36,419 bases of DNA from positions 1 to 36,419 of the forward strand of contig CAYYNP010000066.1 in assembly GCA_964472545.1 (NCBI GenBank). The letters are read 5' to 3'. The position numbers and the translations under genes were made by a program. How positions within the stretch are numbered: the first letter of the stretch is position 1; each line of letters opens with the position of its first letter. This document shows positions 24,698 to 34,100 of this stretch, piece by piece. Origin of the DNA: CAYYNP01 sp964472545. Its GTDB lineage: Bacteria; Planctomycetota; Planctomycetia; Pirellulales; Thermoguttaceae. Under the pieces are notes generated by a model. That model had not been told where the DNA came from, made no database searches, and worked only from the letters and a program-made list of their open reading frames with translations.

Positions 24698-26516
24698 ATG
24701 CCTAGCGATTTCGCACCCGAGTACGGCCTGTGGGCGGAACTGATCCTGGTGTTGTCGGTCGGCACGGCGGCGATCGTCGTCGCGGCGGCGCTGGCCGTCC
24801 GATGCGTGCGCGCGGCGACGTGGCGTCGGGCGATTTGGCAGGCTGCCGCACTGGGTATCTTGGCGCTGCTGTTGCTGGAGGCGACCGGCACCGGCTCGGC
24901 GCTGGTCGGCTTGTGTCGCTTCGGCCGTGAGCCGTCGAGCGATCCCGGCGAGGTTGCGATGTCGCCACTGAAGTCGCCTACGCGAGAATACGGAATCGAC
25001 GAGCTTGAGGCTCCGGCACTGCCCAAGCCGGGAGTATCCGGGGCTATCGACGAAGACACGGAGCACACGAGGTGGCTGGGGCAAAGCGCAGCAGTGGCCC
25101 CGGATGCTGAAGAAGTCGTGGCTTCGTTGCATGCAACCGCCGGTCACTCCCACGGCCTCACTCCGGAGTTGGATTCCCGTTGGTTCGAGCGACTCGACGC
25201 TGCGTTGGCAATAACGGAACAAGTTCAGGTGGCTGGGCCGAAGCACGACAATGCCTCGCGTGACTCGGCAACCCGGGGCTTCGCTGCGCTCAGCCACCAG
25301 CCACCCAACGTCCAGCCACCCAGCGGACACCATCAGGCATCGGACACTCCGAAGGCGACGACCTCGGACGCGTCGTCTGAAGAAGCGGAGACGGCCGTGC
25401 TGCCGGCCGAGGCCGCGAGTCTGACGCCTGTCGGCAGTTGGTGGCCGGTGTGGATATGGCTCTTGGCGGCGGCGGTGATTGCAATGCGGGCCTGCGCCGC
25501 CCGGGCAATGCTGTTTCGGTTTCGCCGGCGTCACGTGCCGACGGCCGACGTGGCGGTGCGGCGGCGCGTCGACCGGCTTGCTCGGCGGTTGGGCGTCCGG
25601 CGAGCGGTGGGCGTGTTGCAGTCGGCCCGGTTGCAGGCGCCGGTGGCGTTTGGCGTGTTTCGGCCGACGATCGTGTTGCCCAAGCGGTTTGGCGAAGAGT
25701 TCACGCCCCGGCAGCAAGAGGCCATGCTGGCCCACGAGTTGGGGCATCTGGCCGGTGGCGATCCCGTGTGGCTGCTGTTGACCGATCTGTTGACGGCGGT
25801 GCTCTGGTGGCATCCGGCCGCCTGGTGGCTGCGGCGAAAGCTGCGGGCGGCCGGCGAAGCGGCGGCCGACGAGGCCAGCCTGGCGGTGCCCGGCGGCCCC
25901 GACGTGTTGGCCGGCTGTCTGGTGGCCATGGGGCGGCGTTTGGTCCACCGGCCGCGATTGGGATGGCTTTCGGTGGGCGGCTCGGGCTTCCGCTCGAGCC
26001 TCGGACGTCGGGTCCAGCGGCTGCTCGATTTGAAGCCGCACGGATGGCGGTCGCCGCGTCGTGGCCGACTGGCCTGGGCAAAGACCGTGGGGCCGGTGGT
26101 ATTGGTTATCGTAGGAGTTTCCTGTAGCGCCTGGGCTCGCGTCCAGGCACCCACTTCTGAAGGAGGAACCGTGATGAGCGTGATGAAGATTTCCTGGCGG
26201 CGTTCGCTGGCAGCCGCCGCATTGGTGACGCTATTGAGCACCGCACCGAACGACGCGGTCGCGCAAGACCGCCCCGACGGCGAGCGGGAAGGGGCCGTCG
26301 ACCAGCCCAGAGAAGAACCCCGTGGCGACGACGCGCGGCGAGACGGCGAAGGCGACCGCCCGCGCGAGGAAGGCGAACGCCGCGAAGGCGACCGCCCGCG
26401 TGAGGAAGGCGAACGCCGCGAAAGTGACCGCCCGCGTGAGGAAGGCGAACGCCGCGAAGGCGACCGCCCGCGTGAGGAAGGCGAACGCCGCGAAGGCGAC
26501 CGCCCGCGTGAGGAAG
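24698..26516 (+). CDS. M56 (BlaR1-type) metallopeptidase, open into an assembly gap
   Basis: At least 606 residues, with no stop before the N gap at 26517. Two N-terminal membrane helices (about 13-33, 48-62) are followed by a long polar loop (70-245). A third helix follows (249-268, WPVWIWLLAAAVIAMRACAA), then the zinc protease domain with AHELGH (345-350) and downstream AAADEASLA. A last helix lies near VVLVIVGVSCSAWA. It should sense a signal and, once activated, cleave the BlaI-type repressor. The polar loop is partly built from family A repeat sequence (residues about 125-136 and 178-210). The domain ends near residue 480. After it the frame continues straight through an internal ribosome-binding site and ATG (26174) into a second, secreted protein. 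Either this is a true fusion or a frameshift has removed the stop. Confidence 0.85.
25071..25306. repeat. Family A repeat copies inside the M56 gene
   Basis: GGTGGCTGGGGCAAAGCGCA (from 25071), a second left arm at 25230 (GGTGGCTGGGCCGAAGC) and inverted partial arms at about 25272-25306 match the intergenic family A elements with some divergence. They are translated in frame as TRWLGQSAAVAP, VAGPKHDN and ALSHQPPNVQPP, and enlarge the loop between membrane helices 2 and 3. Confidence 0.82.
26159..26176 (+). promoter_or_regulatory. Internal ribosome-binding site and start codon within the M56 frame
   Basis: AAGGAGG (26159-26165) lies eight bases before an ATG at 26174, in the same frame as the M56 gene. 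From this ATG the protein reads as a signal peptide (MSVMKISWRRSLAAAALV, ending near DAVAQ). A TGA (26157-26159) lies just before the site in the +1 frame, exactly where a separate upstream gene would normally stop. Confidence 0.7.
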
Positions 26517-26706
26517 NNNNNNNNNNNNNNNNNNNNNNNNNNNNNNNNNNNNNNNNNNNNNNNNNNNNNNNNNNNNNNNNNNNNNNNNNNNNNNNNNNNN
26601 NNNNNNNNNNNNNNNNGACCGCCCGCGTGAGGAAGGCGAACGCCGCGAAGGCGACCGCCCGCGTGAGGAAGGTGATCGGCCGCGCGAGGAAGGCGAACGT
26701 CGCGAG
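26348..26706 (+). repeat. 36-base tandem repeat encoding GDRPREEGERRE, broken by a gap
   Basis: About five units before the 100-N gap and about three after it encode GDRPREEGERRE with minor variants (one G to S). The identical units probably caused the assembly break. Repeat phase on the two sides fits a true gap length of 17 plus a multiple of 36 bases, which would keep the reading frame intact. Confidence 0.92.
26517..26616. other. Assembly gap (100 N)
   Basis: Exactly 100 N inside the GDRPREEGERRE tandem repeat, a placeholder of unknown true length. Confidence 0.99.
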
Positions 26707-27648
26707 CGTCCGGATCAGCCGCGTGAGGAAGCCGAGGCCCGCGAGGTGGACGTGCCTCAGGAGCGTCTGCGGGCCCACCTACAGGAGTTGGAGGTCCATG
26801 CTGCCGACCTCATGGCGAGATTCCGCGAGACGCCGGAGGATCGTGCGGACGCGCGTGAGGAGATCGCGAGGGAGATAAGAGCGGCGCAGGAGAGGATGGA
26901 GGCGATTCGTGCCCATCTCCGTCGCCCGGAGCGGGAAGCCCCGCCGCGTGAGCGGGAAGAGCATGCACGCAGTGAAGCGGAAGGCCACATGCGGGCGTTG
27001 GAGGTGAAGGCTCATCAACTGGAAGAGCGGGCGCAGGCCATCCGTCGTCAGATGGAAGAGTTGCCCGACGGCGCGGCCGACCGCGCCGAGATGCTCGAAG
27101 CCCAAATGCGAGAAATCCACCAGGCGGCCGAGCAGGTCGAGCGTCAGATGCACGAACTGCGAGAGCGGCACCAGCCACGGCCGGAAGGTCCGCCGCCGGG
27201 TGAGCGAGAAGAGATCGCGCGGCATCTGGAGGAGTTGGAGCGTGAGATCCACCGTCTGAGCGAACTTGGCCGTCACGAGGAGGCCGAGCAGCTTAAGCGT
27301 GCGGGCCGCGAGTTGGTGGCCCGACTCCGCGGTCAGCCCGAGCCGCCCCGTCCCGACCGTCCACACGGCGAGGAAATGGAGCGTCGCATCCACCACCTGC
27401 GGGTTGCCATCGAGAACCTTCAGGCGGCCGGCATGCACGACCAGGCCCGTCAGCTTGCCCAGCAAGTCGAACGGATGATGCACGGCGGCGAGCCCGGCCC
27501 GGCCCATCGCGAGGCCCCCCTACGGCTGGAAAACCCGTTTGAAGGCCAACCGCCGGTGATCCGCGAGATGCAAGAGCAGATGGACCAGATGCGCCGCGAG
27601 ATGGAAGAGATGCGCGGGCTGCTGAAGGAACTGCTCGAACGGAGATGA
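26617..27648 (+). CDS. Secreted charged coiled-coil protein, C-terminal part after the gap
   Basis: This frame is open from the gap to the TGA ending at 27648 and continues the protein that probably starts at 26174 (signal peptide) or is fused to the M56 peptidase. After the tandem repeats (GDRPREEGERRE) come long Glu/Arg-rich heptad-like helices (LQELEVHAADLMARFRE, RALEVKAHQLEERAQAIRRQ). Two copies follow of a helical motif, EELEREIHRLSELGRHEEAE and RRIHHLRVAIENLQAAGMHD, typical of small repeats in planctomycete secreted proteins. A C-terminal coiled coil ends it (MQEQMDQMRREMEEMRGLL). No enzyme domain is visible. Location in the blaI operon suggests regulation by the repressor. A periplasmic or surface structural role is inferred. 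Confidence 0.8.
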   Translation, partial: DRPREEGERREGDRPREEGDRPREEGERRERPDQPREEAEAREVDVPQERLRAHLQELEVHAADLMARFRETPEDRADAREEIAREIRAAQERMEAIRAHLRRPEREAPPREREEHARSEAEGHMRALEVKAHQLEERAQAIRRQMEELPDGAADRAEMLEAQMREIHQAAEQVERQMHELRERHQPRPEGPPPGEREEIARHLEELEREIHRLSELGRHEEAEQLKRAGRELVARLRGQPEPPRPDRPHGEEMERRIHHLRVAIENLQAAGMHDQARQLAQQVERMMHGGEPGPAHREAPLRLENPFEGQPPVIREMQEQMDQMRREMEEMRGLLKELLERR

Positions 27649-27658
27649 GCCGCACAGT

Positions 27659-28045
27659 CATAGTAGGCGTCTCGCTCCGCGAGACGCGGTGACCATAGTA
27701 GGCGTCTCGCTCCACGAGACGCGGTGACCATAGTAGGCGTTCGCTCCGCGAGACGCGGTGACCATAGTAGGCTCTCGCTCCGCGAGACGCGGTGACCATA
27801 GTAGGCNNNNNNNNNNNNNNNNNNNNNNNNNNNNNNNNNNNNNNNNNNNNNNNNNNNNNNNNNNNNNNNNNNNNNNNNNNNNNNNNNNNNNNNNNNNNNN
27901 NNNNNNGACGCGGTGACCATAGTAGGCTCTCGCTCCGCGAGACGCGGTGACCATAGTAGGCTCTCGCTCCGCGAGACGCGGTGACCATAGTAGGCGTCTC
28001 GCTCCGCGAGACGCGGTGACATCTTGCGGAGCAAGATGACTACTG
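27659..28045. repeat. Family B tandem array with assembly gap
   Basis: At least eight visible units of 33-35 bases (CATAGTAGGCGTCTCGCTCC then GCGAGACGCGGTGAC) lie head to tail after the plus-strand stop at 27648. Some lost one or two bases in the GGCGTCTC part. The last unit (from about 27988) continues into the complementary arm (ATCTTGCGGAGCAAGATGAC), so only it has the full hairpin form. There are no unique spacers. A 100-N gap (27807-27906) breaks the array. It lies in the 482-base convergent junction 27649-28130, which has no gene. Confidence 0.92.
27807..27906. other. Assembly gap (100 N)
   Basis: Exactly 100 N inside the family B array. The true number of repeat units is therefore unknown. 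Confidence 0.99.
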
Positions 28046-28073
28046 TACGGCCGTCGTCGACACGAGAAGTTGA

Positions 28074-28120
28074 GCCCCGAAGCCGCGGCCATACGGCCGT
28101 TGCTTCGGGGCCTTTTGTTT
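28074..28120 (+). terminator. Rho-independent terminator of the blaI-M56 operon
   Basis: Stem GCCCCGAAGC (28074-28083) pairs with GCTTCGGGGC (28102-28111), with a smaller hairpin CGGCCATACGGCCG inside the loop, followed by CTTTTGTTT. The T-rich tail is on the plus strand only. It therefore terminates transcripts coming from the repeat array side. Confidence 0.85.
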
Positions 28121-28130
28121 GTCGGGGCGA

Positions 28131-31100
28131 CTACCGCTTGATCTTCGCCCGAAGCCGGCGGACCTGATCCTGCACGGTTATTTCCTTCTTCTCTTCGTCC
28201 ACCGTGTTGAACCGCGCGGGCCAGTTTCGCGTGTCGAGCTTGCGAAGCGAGTCTTCGGCCTGGTCCCAGTGCTTCTGGTGGATCTGGGCGGCGGCCAGCC
28301 CTAGCAGCCCGGTCGGCTCCAGGGCCCGGATCTCGGCCACGCGCTGCCAGTGGGCGATCGCTTCGTCGTAGCGGTCTTGGTCCTGGCGGATAACGGCCAG
28401 CGCCGTGTGGCTCTCCGACTCGCTGGGCAGCATCTCGACGATCGACGTATTGGCTCGTTCGGCCTCCTGGCCGCGTCCGAGGTCCGTCAGCCGCCGAGCG
28501 AGGTCCTTGTACTGCTCGATGTCGCGTCGCGAGAGTTCTATCGACGCGAGCACCTGCCGCACGGCCCCCTCCTTGTCTTCCCGCCGGTCGTAACACTCGA
28601 CGAGCTTCTTGTGCGTCTCGGCGTCGTTCGGTTGCACCTCACGGGCGATCTCGAATTGGCGAACGGCGTCGTCGTAGCGCTGGTTCTCGAAGTAGACTTT
28701 GCCGAGTGCCTTGCGGAGGATCGCATTCTGCTGCTTGTCCTTCTCGGCTTGAAGGTCGACCTCGGCCACGTAGGCGTCGAGATCCGGTGCGTCGAGCAGG
28801 ACCTGCTTCAACGCGTTCAGCGCCTCGCGGCGTTTCTCGTGTTCCGGCCCCCAACTTATCACCGCCCCGCTAGCCGCCGCGACCGCCCCGGGCGTATCGT
28901 TCAGGCCGGCGTGGGCTCGCGCCTTGAAGGTGTAGTACTCCGAGAGCGTGCCGTTGCCGATGCCGCGATTGGGCTGCGTGCTTTCGTGCAGCGCGATCAA
29001 CTCACGGTAGTAGTCGACCGAGAGCTGGAACAGTTCCGTGTCGAGGCAAGCCTTGGCCATTTCCGCCAAAACGCCCTCATTCCAGCGATCGCCTTGGTGG
29101 AAATGTTCGTCCGCCCGCAACCGCACGGCCGCCAGTTCCTCCTTGTGGCCGATGCCGAAGCAGGCACGCATCAGCCGCACGCGGTAGTCGATCGTGTCGG
29201 GCCGCCATTCGACCAGCGGCCGGAGGATCGGCGCGGCTTCGGCGTGACGTTCGCGTTTTTGCAGGAAGTTGACCAGCGTCGCCTGGCCGCCCTCGTCGAG
29301 CAACTTCTCTTCGTGGGCGGCGGCCAACATCTCGATCGCGCGATCGTAATGGTCCAACCCGTCGAAGAGATACTCGGCGATATGGCGGACGGCCGCGCCG
29401 GACTGCTTGCGCTCGGCGTAGACTTCCTCGGCAACCGCGGCGAAGGCGTCCTCCTTTTCATGCCAGAAGTAGCTGCGGTGGCGCCAGTAGATTCGGCGAT
29501 AGCGGTACCGCCGGGATTCGAGGTCGCGGCGCAGCTCGGCGGTAACGATCGCCAACAGCCGCGGCTCCAACTCTCCCAGGAGTCCACCCCGGTCTTTGAT
29601 CAGGTGCCGCCAGTAGGCCAACTGCCAATAGTGGTGGCGCCAGCCGTCGTCGTTCGCCAACAGCAGCCAGCCGGGCTCTTGTTCGATCCGTTCGACCAGA
29701 AAGGTCAGGCTGGCGCGGGGCCCGGCCTCTTTGTAGAGGGTCTGGGCGACCTGCTTGACCATCGACTGGTAGTTGCTGGTTTGAAGCTTCAAGACCTCGG
29801 GTAACTCCTCGAAGGCGAACGCCTTGAGGTCGTCGACCGCGGTAGGATACCTCTTCAGGTGTGCGACGCGATAGACGCTGCACAGTCGCTGGACGAGGGT
29901 GTAGCGGTGGTTGTGATCGCCAGTCTTCAGCCGGCCGCGGATTCGCTGCGTCAGGGCCTTGTAGAGCGTCTCTTTCGAACCCAACGACACGTCGCCGTCA
30001 TGATCCAGTGCGCTCTGGTAGAGCCGGTCGAGCCGCTCGGTGAGCCAATGCGTCTGCTGCAAGTGGACGGAGCGCGGAAGTTGCTGCTTCAGCACGGCCT
30101 CGCCCCGGGCGTAATGCCGTTGGTCTTCCAGATAGCGGATGAGCGTATCCAACGTGTCACGAGCGTCGGTCGGCAGCACGCCGCCGCGGGCCGTTTCGTA
30201 CTCTCCCAACGCCGCTTCGAGCAGTTCGATGGCCCGATCGTGCTGCGAGTAGGCCCAGCGGACGGCGGCCAAAGAGCGGCCGATGTGTAGCCGATCGACC
30301 GAGCCGGCCTCGGCATCGCCGTGCAACACCTCCAGTTCGCGAACTTGCTCGTCGGCCAGTTCGGCCTGGGAGATGGCCCCCAAGCCGGCCAGCAGATCGG
30401 CCATCCGCCGCGGCTCGCCGGAAGACCACTCCCGTTTGAACGCCCGCTGCATGGCGGTCAGTGCGTTATGGACGTGTGGCCCAGGCTGATTCTCCACTTC
30501 CGCCGCGCGGCGCTCGACGAGCAGTTCCAGAAGATCGACCGCCCGATGGTCGATCGGCGTTTCTGCCTTCTTCCGGACTTCGACCAACCGCTGGGCGATC
30601 CGGTCGACGGTAGCCTCGTCGCGGACCTCCGAGAGCACCGACGCCATGCCTTGTAGGAAGGGATAGACCCGCTCGGCCGTGTGGCCCACGACGCCGTCGG
30701 GCAGGTGCTCGAGCAGCCGGAAATCGTGCGTGGCCTGGTAGAATTGCCGCAATTGGCCGAGGTGGCCCTGCGGGCGGCTCGACTTCTCCAACAAGGCGCC
30801 GAAGACCAGCAACACGTCTTCCTCCAACTCGCCGGGCAGTTGGCCGTCGCGATCGTGCCAGGGCCGCAGTTTGTTGGAGAGGTAGTTCGACAGCCGCCAC
30901 TCATCCATGAACTTGTACGACGCGATCCTCGCCCGGCGGTAGTCCTCCGGACGGTCGACGACCATGTACCAATCGGCCAGCGCACGGTACTGCTCGGGGC
31001 CCAGTTCGTCGTCGGCCTCGACCGCCTCGAACTGCTCGATCGCCGGGAGGATCTTGCCGCCTTCGGCCAAGATGTAACCCAGCGCGAGCCGCCATTGGTT

Positions 31101-34100
31101 GTCGGCGTCTTTCGGCAGGATCCAATCCCGCAGGGCCTTCTCCAGTGCTTCCGCCCGATCCAAGGCGACCAGAAGCTGATACTTCGCCCGCTTCCAGCGG
31201 GGATTGGCACGATCGGCCTCACTTTCGGCGGCGGCTTCCTCGTCGGCTTTGATGCCCGCATCGAGGTACGCCAGCAGCCGGTCGATCGACGCCGGCTCGG
31301 CGTCCTTGCGCACCGCCAAGTTGGCCAGCGTGACGAGATGGCGATGCCGCAAGACGCCGTCGAGCCACAATTCGGCGCGACGGGCCGGATCGTCGTCCAC
31401 GTCATCGGCCTTGACGGGCTTCGGCGGTTCGTCTCCGAGCACTACCCAGCACTCGGCGGCGATCCGTTTCAGGTCGTCGCCCAGCAGCACGTCGAGATAG
31501 AGCCGCTCGGCTTGGAGCCACTGCCCGAACTGGTCGGAGTGTTTGGTGGCCTCTTTACGCAGCCGCTTGGCGAACTCTTGGCGGGCCGTCCGCACGTTCT
31601 CTTTCCTCGCGTCGCGAAGATCGGTGCGCGTTTCGTCTTCCGGGTGTTCGATCTGCTTCATCCGATGATCGAACCGGGCGCGGACCATGCGATCGGTCAG
31701 TTGATACAGCGCCGTGACTTCGATGGCCAGCCGCTGTGTCTCTTCCGCGTCGAACGATTGCTTGCGAAGCAGGCCGAACGCCTCGTCCTCGAACTCCGCC
31801 GACCAGGGCTGCTCGAGCACGGCCGTGAAGAGCTGTGCGTAGGCTTCCTGGCATTCGTCTTCGCGAATCCGCAGCCGCAGCAACTCCAGCCACGGCTCCG
31901 CGCCGACGTGATACCGTAGCGAGTAGATCAGCGGCCGCAGCAGTTGGTTCTTCACTTGCTCGTCGGTCTCGGCCACCCAGCGACGCTTCAGCCCGTCGGC
32001 GATCTGCTGCCAGACGGGCTTCTCCACGGCCGGGTCGTTGGGCGAGATCCAGTTGACCAGCCGTTGGATTTCGGCCGGCTCGAGTTGGTCGAGTTCGGCG
32101 ACGAGTATCTTGGCGGCCGCCTTGCGGACCCGGCGGCAGGCGTCCGTGTTGCGGAAGCGGTGGTTGCCCATGATTCGATCGGCGATCGAGCCGCCGCCTT
32201 CGTGCCGGGCCAGAAACAGGGCCGTGTCGGCCAGCGGCTGAAGCCAGCGCTCGTCGATCCGCTCGGTGTGCAGGCCGTAGATGCTGCCCAAGCCGTGCAA
32301 CGCGGCGGCGTCGAGCCGGCCCCGCACGTCGCCCTCGATCGGACCCTCGCCTCGGGCATCGTCCAGCCACCGGGCCGCCAGCCGGTTGGCCTCGTCCACG
32401 CGATCGGTGTAGATCAACGCCGAGAGGTACTGGTGATAGGACGTCAGGTCTTCGGGATTCCGCAGCGTCCACTTCCGCAGGAATTCGGCCAGGTCGACGT
32501 AACGGCCTTGCTGACGCAGGAAGCCCGCATAGCGGCTCCGCAGCGACTCCTCTTCATGCTCAAGCCAACGGGCCTCATCGGTCAGCACGCCGTCGAGCCA
32601 GGCGTAGGCCGTCTCGAAGTCGCCCGAGTTGACCAACTGCTGGGCGTAGTCTCGCTGGAGGTTGTGGTCGCGAGGACACTCCTCGGCCAATTGCTTTCGC
32701 AACGCCATCGCCAAGTCGTGCTGGCCGGTGTTGGCCAGGTAGTTCATTCGCTGCTGTTTGAAGGTCTTCATCGCATGCAGGTGTGCCGGCTGCCGCTCGT
32801 AGACGGGCCGCAGCACGTCGAGCAGTTCGAGCATCTCATTGGCTCCAAACACGCCCGACGCTTGGCTCCGCACGTACTCCGTGAGGAAGTAATCGCCCGA
32901 TGACAGCTTGGCCAACGCGGCGGCCTCCTCCATCAACCGGGTCCTCAACTCCTCGCGACGCCGGGCCGCATTCAACACGGCATTGCGGACCCACCGCATG
33001 CCTGGCTTGTCGGCCGCAAGACTTTCGAGTTGCTCCAGCCGCTCCAGCACGGGGTCCCATTGCTGCGTGGCGGCCGAATGCAGCAGCAAGGTGAAGTGGT
33101 CGTCGAAACGGGCCTTGCCGTCGGCCTCGGCCTGCTTGGCGTCGAGGACCGAGATGGCCGGTTCCTGGAGAAACTGCACCCGGCCGCGGTCGGCCAATTC
33201 CCGCTCGATCCGCTTGGCAAACGCGTCTTCGGTGAGCGACTTGAACTCTTGGATCACCAGGGTCGTGCGGCGTCCTTCGGCGTCGGTGTGCTCGATCCGG
33301 CCTGCCCACCAACCGCCGGCGACTTCGGTGAAGTCCTCGAACCGTTGGGCCACGGTGCGGCGGCCCTCGTTGCGGTGTTCGATCGAGAGGATCACGTGCC
33401 GCTCGGTATCGACCAGCACGTGGACCTGCGATTGCGGGTCGGTCGGATGGGTCAGTACCAGCAACGTCCGGCCGTCGCCTTGCGGCTTCAGTTCGGTGGT
33501 GTAGGTCTGATAGGTCCGCTCGATCGACTTGAGGCAGTAGCCGCTGAAGTCCAGCGGTGGCTTGCCCAGATCGGCTTCGATCGACTCCCGCAGCCGGCCC
33601 AGCCCGAAGGCCTTGGAAAAGACGCCCCGCTCCCGCTCATCGCACCAACGGACCGTGTGTTGTGATCCGGCGCCCTGTGCAAGAATGAGCCATGCTGTGG
33701 GCGAGACGAGATTGAGTGTTTGGGAGCGAGACGCGAGGTCGCCGAAGCGGGCGTCGAAGCCGTCCACGCGGCGCTGTACTTGCAGCCCGCCGGAGAGGGC
33801 GGCCAGTTGTTCTGTTCGTAGCAGGCTCTCGGCCAGCGCCCGGGCGTCGGCGGGCCAAGGTTGCTTCGGCTTTGCCGCGGGACCTTCTGTAGGCGGCGGC
33901 AGATAAGGGAAGAGCGTGGCGACCCACGGCGACGATTGCTGCGGGCGGGTTGGCCGGCCGTAACGTTCGCGCTTTTCGTGCAACAACGGTGCCTGCAAGT
34001 CGGCAGAAAACAGCCCGGTGAAGACGCGCTCCTGCTCCCCCAGAGCGAGTCCTCGAGAGCGGCCCTCGCCGCGGCGGAAGTCGGCATAGTCTGCTGCGTA

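Noticed and set aside
27659..28045. CRISPR array
   Set aside because: The units are head-to-tail with no unique spacers and no cas genes nearby; it is a tandem repeat.
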